64,000 nt of DNA from Companilactobacillus bobalius (GCF_009764355.1 NZ_LNUA01000031.1:186001-250000); one strand, 5' to 3'. Positions 44,827 to 54,122 are shown, counted from the stretch's first letter. Notes: a model not told the origin generated them from the letters alone. Program-made: numbers and translations.

Positions 44827-46275
44827 ATGGAAAATAATGATGTGAGTCGGTCGTTAAAGACTCGTCATCTATCAATGATTGCGTTAGGAGGTTCGATTGG
44901 AACTGGATTATTTGTTGCCAGTGGTTCTTCAATCTCAACCGCAGGACCTGGAGGAGCTCTGATAGCTTATGCGGCTATCGGTATCATGGTCTATTTCTTG
45001 ATGACAAGTTTGGGAGAAATGGCAACTTATATGCCGGTCTCCGGTTCCTTTGCAACTTACGCAACTAAATTTATCGATCCAGCCTTTGGCTTTGCTTTAG
45101 GTTGGAATTATTGGTTTAACTGGGCTATTACCTTAGCGGTAGACTTATCAACTATTTCATTGGTTGTTAAGTATTGGTTCCCAAGTTGGACATCATGGAA
45201 AATAAGTTTAACTTTTATGATTGTTTTACTAGTAATTAATTTTATTTCAGTTGGATCATTTGGTGAAACTGAATATTGGTTATCATCAATTAAAGTTATT
45301 GCTGTAATCATCTTCTTGATTGTTGGTATCTTGAGTATTTTAGGTATTCTAGGCAATCAAAATTTTGTTGGTTTAACTAACTACACTTACAAGAAAGCAC
45401 CATTTGTTGGTGGAATACCGGCAATTCTGAGTGTATTCGTTGTAGCTGGTTTTTCGTTCCAGGGTACCGAGTTGATCGGAATTACCGCAGGTGAATCTGC
45501 TACACCCGAGAAGAGTATACCTAAGGCTATCAAGCAAGTCTTCTGGAGAATCTTGTTATTCTACATATTGTCAATCGCCGTTATCGGTGCCTTGATTCCT
45601 TATACAAGTCCTAACTTATTAGGATCAGGAGCTGGCGATATTGCTATCAGTCCATTTACTATTGTCTTCAAAAAAGTTGGTATTCCACTAGCTGCTGGAG
45701 TAATGAATGCCGTTATTTTAACATCAGTTATTTCTGCTGCTAATTCAGGATTATATGCTGCCAGCCGTATGCTCTGGTCAATGAGTAAACAAGGCATGGC
45801 ACCAAAGGCTTTCCAAAGAACCAATGGTCGAGGCGTTCCCGTATTTTCACTATTATTAACAGCTTTAGTTGGAGCCATCGCCTTGTTTACAAGTTTGTAT
45901 GGTGATTCATTCTATGAATTGTTAGTTGCCGCATCAGGACTAACCGGATTCATTGCATGGTTAGGAATAGCCTTTTCACATTACCGTTTCAGAAAAGCAT
46001 ACTTGTATAAAGGCTATGATCTAGATGATCTTCGTTATAAAGCAAAGTGGTTCCCATTTGGACCAATTTTAGCCATTGTTTTAGGAATTATTATTATCTT
46101 AGGACAAGACGTAAGATCAATGGTAGATTTCAATATCGGAAGATTATTGATTAGTTATAGTGGATTGATTATTTTGTTCGTATGTTGGCTTTACTACAAG
46201 ATTAGATATAAGACTAAGTTTTTGAAACTAGAAGATATCGATGTAAAACATGAACAAAAACACAACCGCTATTGA
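44827..46275 (+). CDS. lysP: amino acid permease, probable lysine transporter
   Basis: A 482-residue APC-superfamily permease with 12 membrane segments. It begins SRSLKTRHLSMIALGGSIGTGLF, the AAT/LysP-type signature, and later has GFSFQGTELIGITAGE. SD AAGGGGAATG. The substrate is inferred from the lysine riboswitch that controls it. It is monocistronic. Confidence 0.9.
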   Translation: MENNDVSRSLKTRHLSMIALGGSIGTGLFVASGSSISTAGPGGALIAYAAIGIMVYFLMTSLGEMATYMPVSGSFATYATKFIDPAFGFALGWNYWFNWAITLAVDLSTISLVVKYWFPSWTSWKISLTFMIVLLVINFISVGSFGETEYWLSSIKVIAVIIFLIVGILSILGILGNQNFVGLTNYTYKKAPFVGGIPAILSVFVVAGFSFQGTELIGITAGESATPEKSIPKAIKQVFWRILLFYILSIAVIGALIPYTSPNLLGSGAGDIAISPFTIVFKKVGIPLAAGVMNAVILTSVISAANSGLYAASRMLWSMSKQGMAPKAFQRTNGRGVPVFSLLLTALVGAIALFTSLYGDSFYELLVAASGLTGFIAWLGIAFSHYRFRKAYLYKGYDLDDLRYKAKWFPFGPILAIVLGIIIILGQDVRSMVDFNIGRLLISYSGLIILFVCWLYYKIRYKTKFLKLEDIDVKHEQKHNRY

Positions 46276-46294
46276 TATTTAAGTTAGTTTAAAT

Positions 46295-46525
46295 TATTAT
46301 TAGAAATGAATATAACGCTAAGAGAGTGCCTACTCATAAACCTTTCAGAGAAGCGATGGTTGGTGAAAATCGCAAAGGCTTTTATTCCAGCATTCTGGCA
46401 ACGGGTAATGCCGTTCGGGTTGATCCGATAAAGTCTGAAAGTGCAGTGTATTTGCGTACACTGAAACTGGGTGGTACCGCGAATGGTCGATTCGTCCCTT
46501 TATTGGGATGAATCGGCCTTTTTTT
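46295..46525 (+). promoter_or_regulatory. T-box leader of serS with terminator
   Basis: The T-box core GGGTGGTACCGCG is at 46469-46481. Upstream is a compact stem I region including GATGGTTGGTGAAAATCGC. Directly downstream is the terminator GGTCGATTCGTCCC / GGGATGAATCGGCC with T residues (46486-46525). Uncharged tRNA-Ser should stabilise the antiterminator and allow serS transcription. I cannot fix the specifier codon; a TCT at about 46434 is one candidate. Confidence 0.88.
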
Positions 46526-46526
46526 G

Positions 46527-46652
46527 TAGAGAGCGGAGCAGGGGCGTTCAGCTCCCGAGGATTAAGACTACTTATCTCAGTCGGTAGCGAAGCGCCGGCA
46601 GAGATAAGTTGACTTAACCGGAAGGAGTTGTCCCTGCGAAGCTCGTTTCCAC
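46527..46652 (+). ncRNA. extended-hairpin structured RNA element, copy A
   Basis: A 125-nt element between the T-box terminator and the serS SD. Stems: GAGC (46531-46534) with GCTC (46641-46644); an internal loop GGA/GAA; GCAGGG (46538-46543) with CCCTGC (46632-46637); AGCTCC (46550-46555) with GGAGTT (46624-46629). Then comes a large internal loop CGAGGATT/AACCGGAA, followed by ACTTATCTC (46570-46578) with GAGATAAGT (46601-46609) and an apical hairpin. A second copy at 57082-57209 shares the loops but differs compensatorily in the stems. It is much richer in G and C than its surroundings. Function unknown. Confidence 0.75.
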
Positions 46653-46749
46653 TATAAAAAATAGAACAATGGTTATCAAAAAAAATTTCACCCCAAACCA
46701 AAAAAGAGTACAAACTCTCTCAAGCCAAAAATCAAAAAGGAGAATCTCA

Positions 46750-48039
46750 ATGTTAGATATCAAATTGATTAGAAAAGATCCAGAATGGATCAAGAACAAG
46801 TTAGCATCACGTGGAGTAACTAGTGATGAAATTGATGAATTGCTTGGCTATGACAGCAAACGTCGTGAATTATTAGTTAAGAGTGAAACCCTTAAAGAAA
46901 AGAGAAACACTGTTTCTCAAGGTATCGCTACTAAGAAACGTAATAAAGAAGATGCCAGTGACGAAATTGCTGCTATGAAGCAAGTTGGTTCAGACATTAA
47001 GGACTTGGATGCTGAGCTTGAAGAAACAGAAGGAAAAATGAACTATATCTTAGTTCGTCTACCTAATATTCCTGATGATTCAGTTCCTGTTGGACCTGAT
47101 GAAAGTACTAACGTTGAAATCCGTAAAGTCGGTGCTATTCCTAAGGAAGGTTTCAAACCTCGTCATCACTGGGATATCGGTGAAGAACTAGGAATCTTAG
47201 ACTTTGAACAAGCTACTAAAGTTGCTGGTTCACGTTTTGTTTACTACATTGGCATGGGTGCTAGACTTGAACGTGCTGTTTACAACTTTATGTTGGATCA
47301 ACACCAAAAGGAAGGCTATACAGAAGTTATCCCTCCATACTTGGTAAACAACGATGCCATGTTTGGTACAAGTCAATTCCCTAAGTTTACTGAAGACGTT
47401 TATACAGTTATGGTTGATGAAAACCCACTAACTTTGATTCCTACAGCTGAAGTACCTTTGACAAACTACTTTGCCGGTAAGATTTTGAATGAAAAAGACT
47501 TACCTAAGTACGTTACAGCTCTAACACCTTGTTTCCGTTCAGAAGCAGGTAGTGCTGGTCGTGATACTCGTGGTTTGATCCGTATGCACCAATTCAATAA
47601 AGTTGAAATGGTTAAGGTTACAAAACCAGAAGAATCATACAATGAACTAGAAAAATTGACAGCTAATGCTGAAAATATTTTGAAACAATTAGGACTACCA
47701 TATCACGTTATCGTACTTTCAAGTGGGGATGCCAGTTTCAGTTCAGCTAAGACATACGATCTTGAAGTTTGGATGCCTGCTCAAGACAAGTATCGTGAAG
47801 TTTCAAGTTGTTCAAACTGTCTTGACTTCCAAGCTCGTCGTGCTCATATCCGTTACCGTGACGAAAATGGTAAGACAAAGTTGGCACATACTTTGAATGG
47901 TTCAGGACTTGCTGCAGGTCGTACCGTAGCTGCTATCCTTGAAAATTACCAAAATGAAGATGGATCAGTTACAATTCCTGACGTATTGGTACCATACATG
48001 GGTGGAATTACAAAAATTACTAAAGAAAATGCCAAATAA
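46750..48039 (+). CDS. serS: seryl-tRNA synthetase
   Basis: A 429-residue class II synthetase charging tRNA-Ser. Residues about 1-110 are the coiled-coil tRNA-binding arm. Motif 2 lies in [20 protein letters not shown] and motif 3 in [20 protein letters not shown] use the ATG at 46750 with AAGGAG 8 bases before; the open frame upstream of it is leader sequence. It is controlled by the T-box at 46295-46525. Confidence 0.97.
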   Translation: MLDIKLIRKDPEWIKNKLASRGVTSDEIDELLGYDSKRRELLVKSETLKEKRNTVSQGIATKKRNKEDASDEIAAMKQVGSDIKDLDAELEETEGKMNYILVRLPNIPDDSVPVGPDESTNVEIRKVGAIPKEGFKPRHHWDIGEELGILDFEQATKVAGSRFVYYIGMGARLERAVYNFMLDQHQKEGYTEVIPPYLVNNDAMFGTSQFPKFTEDVYTVMVDENPLTLIPTAEVPLTNYFAGKILNEKDLPKYVTALTPCFRSEAGSAGRDTRGLIRMHQFNKVEMVKVTKPEESYNELEKLTANAENILKQLGLPYHVIVLSSGDASFSSAKTYDLEVWMPAQDKYREVSSCSNCLDFQARRAHIRYRDENGKTKLAHTLNGSGLAAGRTVAAILENYQNEDGSVTIPDVLVPYMGGITKITKENAK

Positions 48040-48042
48040 GTA

Positions 48043-48071
48043 TTGACTCAATCCCAATAGATTGATAAGAT
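48043..48071 (+). promoter_or_regulatory. promoter of tRNA-Asn
   Basis: TTGACT (48043-48048) and TAAGAT (48066-48071) with 17 bp spacing, 33 bp before the tRNA. Confidence 0.7.
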
Positions 48072-48103
48072 TTAATAGTTCTGTTAAAGAGCTATTGAAT
48101 TAT

Positions 48104-48176
48104 TCCGGATTAGCTCAGTTGGTAGAGCATCTGACTGTTAATCAGGGTGTCGTCAGTTCGAGTCTGACATCCGGAG
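48104..48176 (+). tRNA. tRNA-Asn (GTT)
   Basis: A 73-nt cloverleaf. The acceptor TCCGGAT pairs with ATCCGGA, the D-arm has AGCTCAGTTGGTAGAGC, the anticodon loop CTGTTAA gives GTT, and the T-arm is GTCAGTTCGAGTCTGAC. No CCA is encoded. Confidence 0.97.
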
Positions 48177-48214
48177 TTATAAATACTTAGGAAATCCTAG
48201 GTGTCTTCAATAGA

Positions 48215-48252
48215 AATACATCTAGTTCATTTGAATTAGATGTATTTTTTTT
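48215..48252 (+). terminator. terminator after tRNA-Asn
   Basis: AATACATCTA / TTAGATGTATT hairpin and eight T residues between the two tRNAs. A weak promoter for the second tRNA (TTGAAT at 48231) would overlap it. Confidence 0.8.
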
Positions 48253-48270
48253 ATAGGATTTCTTTTTCTT

Positions 48271-48343
48271 GCCGTGTTAGCTCAGTTGGTAGAGCATCGG
48301 TATCGTAAACCGGCGGTCACAGGTTCGACTCCTGCACACGGCA
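48271..48343 (+). tRNA. tRNA-Thr (CGT)
   Basis: A 73-nt cloverleaf. The acceptor GCCGTGT pairs with ACACGGC, the D-arm is AGCTCAGTTGGTAGAGC, the anticodon loop ATCGTAA gives CGT, and the T-arm is CACAGGTTCGACTCCTG. No encoded CCA. Confidence 0.97.
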
Positions 48344-48369
48344 TAATAAGAATGTCAGTTAAAAAAGAA

Positions 48370-48412
48370 GAGCCTTTGAATACTGTTAGATCAGCATTCA
48401 AGGCTTTTTTTT
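48370..48412 (+). terminator. terminator after tRNA-Thr
   Basis: AGCCTTTGAAT / ATTCAAGGCT hairpin with a long T run. Confidence 0.88.
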
Positions 48413-48427
48413 ATTTGTAAAAATCCA

Positions 48428-48663
48428 AGAATGTCAGAGAAAATCAAATGACTTTGCACGAAAGTTTGCACGGCTGATAACTTTTTCGATTTTAAATTTG
48501 TCGTGCAAATTTTTAACAATTCATATGTATGCCTTTTCAAAGAAGATTATTTTACAAATCAAAGAATATCAAAAAAATGTTATAAATTTCCCTAAGCTAT
48601 ATAAATTTACTCGCATTAATTATATAATGACTGTATTAGATAATGAATTGAGAAATACCTCCC
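48428..48663. other. non-coding stretch with TTTGCACG repeats next to tRNA-Thr
   Basis: I see no convincing gene here. TTTGCACG occurs at 48453 and 48465 directly and as TCGTGCAAA at 48501 inverted, and AAGAATGTCAG is repeated before and after the tRNA terminator (near 48349 and 48428). This could be a relic attachment region beside the tRNA. A 66-codon ORF at 48498-48698 has no SD and low-quality composition. Confidence 0.3.
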
Positions 48664-48696
48664 AGGGGAAACACAGACGTGTTTCTCCATTTTTTT
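48664..48696 (+). terminator. Rho-independent hairpin
   Basis: GGGGAAACAC-AGAC-GTGTTTCTCC with seven T residues. No gene precedes it closely on the plus strand, so a short transcript may end here. Confidence 0.75.
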
Positions 48697-48712
48697 GATA
48701 AAAAATAAACAA

Positions 48713-48738
48713 AAAAGCTAACCTGAAGAGGTTAGCTC
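48713..48738 (-). terminator. terminator of the flavoprotein gene
   Basis: On the minus strand AGCTAACCT-CTTC-AGGTTAGCT is followed by TTTTTTG, downstream of the gene ending at 48782. Confidence 0.85.
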
Positions 48739-48781
48739 ATGAAATTGAAGTCGACAATTAAATCTATATTGTTGGCTTTTT

Positions 48782-50601
48782 TTATTCAACTTTATTTAAA
48801 GCATTTTGAACGGCTTCTTTAATGGCTTTACTTGAAGCTGAAGCACCAGAAACGGTATCGACATCGACAGAATTCTTAGCGACGATTTCTTTTGGAAGTT
48901 CTTCAACAGCTTTCAAACCGTAGTCGTCGGATTCACTTTGTTTCAAAACTTCGATATCTTGAATATTTTTGTCGTCATCAACTGTGACACGGACAACGAT
49001 TTCGTTACCCATACCGGCAGTTGATTTACCGATATATTGATTATCATTTGTTTCGAAATGTTCTTCGGCAATATCGGAACCGAGTCCTTCTTCATGGATG
49101 CTGGCTGAAGTTTGAGCATCAACATTTGTGGTAGTAGCTTCAGATTTTACACTAGCAGCATTTTCACCAGCAATCTTACCAAAGATTAAATTCTCGGCTA
49201 AATGCTACCACCGTTGTATTGACGTCCCATCAAACTACCTAATTCACCGGCAGCATAAAGATGAGGGATTACTTGATCATCGTTGTCGACCACTTCGGCA
49301 TGAGAGTTGTGAACTGGACCACCTTGAGTATTCAATAGACCTTGCACCATTGCTAGAGCATAATAAGGACCATCGTCAAAAGCAGTCAAGGTTTCAGGAT
49401 CACGATTGAAAGCATAGTCACGTTTTTGTTCGGCAAAGTAATTGAAGTCTGTAATAGTTTTTTGCAACTTATCAACATCGACATCCAAAACTTTGGCCAA
49501 ACTTTCAAGATTGTCAGCTTTAACGACAGCTTTCAAAAATTCTGGGTAAGGAGCATTTTTATCGTTAGATAATTCATCGTACTTCTTTTGATCAAAGACG
49601 ACGTAGGGATGACGTTGAGCTAGAGGGATTCTCCAGTTGCCGTGGTCTTGAATGTGACCGTGTCTGTGGATTTCATTTTCATCGAAGTAACGAGTTCCAT
49701 CGTCACCGACAACAATCAAGCTGCCTTGATGGAAAGCGGGCCAGTCAAATGGCAAAAATTGTGAACGTTGGCCTTTGGCAGGTTTAGGTGTCAACCCATG
49801 GAAGATACCGTATGATTCATAATTGTTCATGTTGTAAAGTTGAGCACCGACCTCGCTAGCCATTTTGACGCCAATACCTTTGTTGTAGAGAGAACCAATG
49901 GGATTCAAGCTAGTTTCGCCTAAGTAGTTTTCAATCATTTTAGGATTGTTTTCAAAACCACCAGTTGCCATTACAACACCATTATTGGCTTTAACGTTTA
50001 ATAATTTACCGTCACGTTCAATTTGAACTCCGACAATTGCCTTAGTTTCTGGATTTTGAATTAAGTGCTTTGCAGGTGTTTGATAAAGGACATCAATTTT
50101 ATCAGCACGGTCGAGAACTTGTTGACGTAAATTCTTCCATAAAGCTGAATCGGCCACACCTTCATGGACAGCAACTAGTTCATGGGTAGCTTGACCTCTA
50201 AATTCGGGATATTCGTGAGCCATAAAGTATAAAGCTTTGGAAACAGGTGATTCTGGATGTTGACCCATAACAAAAGGTTTTACACCCAAATATTTTTCTA
50301 GATAATCAGGAATTTTGTACAATCCCTGAATGAAAGTTTCCATTAAATCTTGATCATAAGCCAATGGGTAGGCCAAATCTTGATAATATTTTCTCAAATC
50401 ATCAAGGTTGTCACCTGAAGAAATAACTTGTCCGGCGTAGCGAGTATTGCCACCTTCATGACCCTCGGGAGCTGAATCAGTAATTAAGACCTTAGCATTG
50501 TTGTCGGCCGCAAATCTTGCAGCAGTAGCACCAGCACCACCAAAGCCTAAGACGATTACATCATAAGTAGCATTCCAATTTAGTTTTGAATCCTCAAACA
50601 T
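48782..50601 (-). pseudogene. fumarate-reductase-type flavoprotein with C-terminal FMN-binding domain, frameshifted
   Basis: The start ATG at 50601 follows GGAGTGAATGAT. Residues about 1-465 are an FAD-dependent fumarate/urocanate reductase-like domain (VIVLGFGGAGATAARFAADNN; HAEVVDNDDQVIPHLYAAGE). At about 49200-49204 the first frame stops after YNGGSI, while the next frame carries AENLIFGKIAGENAA. Family members read GGSNLAEN here, so one base is missing. After a linker containing VDAQTSAS comes an FMN_bind domain (GMGNEIVVRVTVDD) with the ApbE target DTVSGAS at 48839-48859. FAD-first, FMN_bind-last is the reverse of many relatives. Real mutation or sequencing error cannot be told apart here. 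Confidence 0.85.
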
Positions 50602-50700
50602 ATCATTCACTCCATTTCCGTAAGGTGTTATGGTTAATATAACTCTAAATTGTGACATTGTGAACGTTTTATAAATCTGGAATTGAAATCGAGGATGAAA

Positions 50701-51630
50701 ATGAGTTTAGTTAATAAGAAGTATTATGCCCTAGGAACCTTGATCAATCTGACCGTTGCGACTCCAGCCGGAGAGGAAGAGTTGGATGCAGCTTACGAGT
50801 TGATTAAAAATTTTGAAGATAAATTGACCGTCAATCGTGATCAATCTGAAGTTATGTCCATCAATTATTCAGCTGGAATCAAACCAGTAGCGGTACCAAC
50901 TGACACTTACGATTTAATCAAACGTGCAGTATTAGTTAGTCGTCAGCATTTAGGTTTCAATGTTGCGATTGGACCATTGGTTAAGTTGTGGAAAATAGGT
51001 TTCAAAGGTGCTAACAAACCCAGTGATGCCGATATTAAAGAACGTTTACGTATCATTGACCCTGAAAGGATCAAATTGGACGATGAACAGCAAACTGTCT
51101 TTTTGGAAGAAAAGGGTATGGAAATTGACCTAGGTGGAATTGCTAAAGGCTATATTGCTGATAAAATCAAAGCCCTGTGGTTAAGTATGAATGTTGAAAC
51201 GGGCATTATCGATTTGGGTGGTAATGTACTTTTAGTCGGTCCCAGTGTTCATGAAGATAAGATGTGGAATATCGGTGTCCAAAATCCAGTAGAAAAGCGG
51301 GATGTGTCGTTAGGTGTTTTGCATACTACGGCCAAGTCAATTGGAACGTCAGGTATTTATGAACGTAAACTAGTTATTGATGGTCATGAATATCATCATA
51401 TGTTCGATTCCAAAACGGGCTATCCTATCAAAAATAATCTTGCCAGCGTGACGATTGTTAGTGATAAATCAATTGATGGAGAGATTTGGTCAACCGTTGG
51501 TTTCTATCAAGGTATCGAAAAAGGATTGACTTTGATTGAAAGCCAACCTGGTGTTGAAGCTATTTTCATCACGAAAGATTTGGAATATCAGACAACTAGT
51601 GGACTACGTGACAAGTTTTTTAAAATATAA
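50701..51630 (+). CDS. apbE: FAD:protein FMN transferase
   Basis: A 309-residue ApbE enzyme that attaches FMN from FAD to Ser/Thr in D-x-x-[ST]-x-A-[ST] motifs. Motifs: ALGTLINLTV near the start, MEIDLGGIAKGYIADK in the middle and TAKSIGTSGIYERK, DPKTG-like FDSKTGYPI later. It has no signal peptide or lipobox, so it works in the cytoplasm. I choose the ATG at 50701 with GAGG six bases before; other in-frame starts lie within that SD. It is divergent from its probable target flavoprotein and upstream of two FMN reductase-like genes. Confidence 0.93.
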   Translation: MSLVNKKYYALGTLINLTVATPAGEEELDAAYELIKNFEDKLTVNRDQSEVMSINYSAGIKPVAVPTDTYDLIKRAVLVSRQHLGFNVAIGPLVKLWKIGFKGANKPSDADIKERLRIIDPERIKLDDEQQTVFLEEKGMEIDLGGIAKGYIADKIKALWLSMNVETGIIDLGGNVLLVGPSVHEDKMWNIGVQNPVEKRDVSLGVLHTTAKSIGTSGIYERKLVIDGHEYHHMFDSKTGYPIKNNLASVTIVSDKSIDGEIWSTVGFYQGIEKGLTLIESQPGVEAIFITKDLEYQTTSGLRDKFFKI

Positions 51631-51729
51631 CAATTATATATCATAACAATTCCAAAATTGTGTTGATTTATATTGTGAACGAATTTACAATGAACATGTA
51701 AGATAATTATAAATAAGGTGATTGCTAAT

Positions 51730-52338
51730 ATGAATAAATTTATTGCAATAGTGGGATCTAATTCCAATAAGTCAACTAATCGTGAATTATTGAAGTACAT
51801 GAAGAAACGTTTCCAATCAGCTGCCGAAATTGAGTTGGTTGAGATCAAGAATCTTCCAATTTATAAGAAGAGTGCTGACAAATATGTTCCTCAAGAAGCA
51901 TTAGATATTGCTACTAAAATTGAAGCCGCTGACGGTGTGATTATTGCGACACCTGAATACGATCATTCTATTCCAGCTGCTTTATCAAGTGCACTAGCTT
52001 GGTTATCATATGGAATTCATCCATTTGTGGATAAGCCAGTTATGATTACAGGAGCTTCTTATGGATCATTAGGTTCATCACGTGCTCAAGCTCAATTGCG
52101 TCAGATTCTGGATTCACCAGAATTGAAAGCTAGAATTATGCCTAGTTCGGAGTTCCTATTGGGCCACTCATTACAAGCTTTTGATGAGAATGGTGACTTG
52201 AAGGATGAAAAGGTTATTAAGCAATTAGACGGGTTGTTCCAAGATTTCTTGGATTTCGTGAATATATCAAAACAATTAAATAATGCTAATGAAGTTAACA
52301 AACAAAAAGCCAAAGAATTTTCTTGGGATAAGGACTAG
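51730..52338 (+). CDS. NADPH-dependent FMN reductase family protein
   Basis: A 202-residue flavodoxin-fold protein. [20 protein letters not shown] binds the FMN phosphate, [26 protein letters not shown] is the family signature (P-E-Y-x-x-S-x-P), followed by [14 protein letters not shown]. The ATG at 51730 follows AAGGTGATT. It probably passes electrons from NAD(P)H to the neighbouring flavoproteins. Eleven bases separate it from its larger paralogue. Confidence 0.9.
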   Translation: MNKFIAIVGSNSNKSTNRELLKYMKKRFQSAAEIELVEIKNLPIYKKSADKYVPQEALDIATKIEAADGVIIATPEYDHSIPAALSSALAWLSYGIHPFVDKPVMITGASYGSLGSSRAQAQLRQILDSPELKARIMPSSEFLLGHSLQAFDENGDLKDEKVIKQLDGLFQDFLDFVNISKQLNNANEVNKQKAKEFSWDKD

Positions 52339-52349
52339 GAGAGGTAAAT

Positions 52350-53600
52350 ATGAAATTAGTAGGTATTGCAGGTTCAATCGCTGACCAATCATACAATCGC
52401 ACATTATTGAATTTCATTGCAAAGCACTGTGAGGGTGTTGTTGATATTGAAGTTTTGGATATCAATCAAGTGCCAATGTTCAGTCAAGATGACGATCAAA
52501 CAAATAGTTCCGTTATTCAAAAATTAAGTAACAAGGTTAAGTCAGCTGACGGCGTTATCATTGCAACTCCTGGACATAACCATACCGTTCCAGCTGCTTT
52601 GAAGAATGTTATTGAATGGTTATCATATGAGATTCATCCTTTTGATGGCAAGCCAGTCATGATCGTAGGAGCCTCATATCATACTCAAGGTTCATCACGT
52701 GCTCAATTACACTTGAGACAAATCTTAGAGGCACCAGGAGTTAATGCGGTTGTTTTGCCTGGTAATGAATTCCTATTAGGTAACGTTAAGACAGCTTTTG
52801 ATGATAACGGTGAATTGAAGGATCAACGTACTGTTGACTTTCTTGATACAACTTTACAAAAATTTATTAAGTTTGCGAAGGTGATTAATATGATCGATGC
52901 TGACGACTATGAAAAAGAAGATTTATCAGCTTCAGGTAAAGTAGATACAACTGTAGAAGGTGTAGATATGGATGATCCTGATTGGATAAATAAAGCTGCT
53001 GAAAAGGTTAACGCTGTAGATGGTGATACTTATGTTAAGTTGGATAGTGGTTTGTTAACTGTTAACCAGTTGAACTACATGTTGAAGACTACACCGATTG
53101 AATTGACTTACGTAGATGAAAATAATCAATTTATCTATTACAATCGTTTCTTACCAACTGAAAAGATGTTGGCTAAGAGAACACCTGCTCAAGTCGGTGA
53201 TTCATTGACTGCAGTTCACCCAGGTAAAGCGCGTGTTATTAAGCATGTTAAACAAGTTATCCACATGTTGAGAAGTGGTAAGACTGATTTAGTTTCAATG
53301 CCAGTACCTGGAGGAGATAGCGATCATCATGTTATGCATTACTACAAAGCTATGCATGATGAAGAAGGTAATTACAAAGGTGTTAATGAATGGGCTGTTG
53401 ATTTGAAACCTATCGTTAATGAATACTTGAAACAAACTGGTCAAATGTTGGTTCCAGATCCAAACGCTAAGGTTGACGCTACTTCCGGAGCTTCAGAGAA
53501 ATCTGAAACATCAGTGGATGCAACTGCTAGTGCTTCTAAAGAAGAAGCAGAAGAGGTCAAACCTGAAGTTGATGCAACAAGTAGTGCTTCAAAACATTAA
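52350..53600 (+). CDS. NADPH:FMN reductase-PAS fusion with flavinylation-motif tail
   Basis: A 416-residue protein with three parts. Residues 1-175 are an FMN reductase domain paralogous to the gene upstream ([20 protein letters not shown]; the family P-E-Y is P-G-H). Residues about 225-365 are the PAS domain found with DUF438 proteins ([55 protein letters not shown]). The last 45 residues repeat a short motif three times: VDATSGAS (376-382), VDATASAS (390-396) and VDATSSAS (408-414). The first fits the ApbE target pattern seen as DTVSGAS in the adjacent flavoprotein. Covalent FMN on this tail is inferred. SD AGGAGAGG. Confidence 0.85.
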   Translation: MKLVGIAGSIADQSYNRTLLNFIAKHCEGVVDIEVLDINQVPMFSQDDDQTNSSVIQKLSNKVKSADGVIIATPGHNHTVPAALKNVIEWLSYEIHPFDGKPVMIVGASYHTQGSSRAQLHLRQILEAPGVNAVVLPGNEFLLGNVKTAFDDNGELKDQRTVDFLDTTLQKFIKFAKVINMIDADDYEKEDLSASGKVDTTVEGVDMDDPDWINKAAEKVNAVDGDTYVKLDSGLLTVNQLNYMLKTTPIELTYVDENNQFIYYNRFLPTEKMLAKRTPAQVGDSLTAVHPGKARVIKHVKQVIHMLRSGKTDLVSMPVPGGDSDHHVMHYYKAMHDEEGNYKGVNEWAVDLKPIVNEYLKQTGQMLVPDPNAKVDATSGASEKSETSVDATASASKEEAEEVKPEVDATSSASKH

Positions 53601-53603
53601 ATG

Positions 53604-53637
53604 AAAATAGACTTCCTTATTGGGAGTCTATTTTTTT
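53604..53637 (+). terminator. Rho-independent terminator
   Basis: AAATAGACT...AGTCTATTT with seven T residues ends the apbE operon. Confidence 0.9.
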
Positions 53638-53667
53638 ATCTATTCAGACCAATTAAGTTTTGAACAT

Positions 53668-53973
53668 AAAAAAAGCTCATCTGAGGGGGGATGAGCTCGT
53701 TTTTGTTGTACGAATGCACAACGACATTACCAGTAGTGTCGGGGGAAAGATATGAATGCTTTATGAGGGTTTCCAATTTCTTTTAAATATTAGATAGAGA
53801 GGGATTTGTTAATTAATTAATGAAAGCATTCAAAGTAAATTATTGTAATGGGATTTTTCTTAATTGATTGAGGGGATCAATTAAGAATTTAAATTTGTGA
53901 GTTAACGATATGAGGATGTATCGTAACTGTTTTAAGAGTTAAAGGAAGGAATCGCATCTCATATCTTTCCCCT
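53668..53973 (-). ncRNA. tandem structured RNA, copy 1
   Basis: A transcript of about 306 nt is predicted on the minus strand. TATAAC (complement of 53980-53985) and TGTTTA (complement of 54003-54008) are 17 bp apart as a promoter. A terminator GAGCTCATC / GATGAGCT with TTTTTTT ends it at 53668. A 14-bp closing stem pairs 53742-53755 with 53959-53972. Inside are GAATGCTTT/AAAGCATTC, ATTGAT/ATCAAT and CGATA/TATCG arms. Outside lie hairpins CGACATTA/TAGTGTCG and GTTGT/ACAAC. No ORF fits the region. Function unknown. Confidence 0.75.
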
Positions 53974-54122
53974 TTCACAGTTATAAATATAGCATATATG
54001 TTTAAACATGTTGTTTCAAAATAGAACAAATTATTTATTTGTTTTTAGGATAAAATAATGAATTGATTGAGCAATAATAATTCGATATTGTGTTTTAAGG
54101 CCTTGAAATAAATTCTAGACAC

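Noticed and set aside
48498..48698. 66-codon ORF after the tRNA genes
   Set aside because: No SD, atypical composition, and it runs into a terminator hairpin at 48664-48696.
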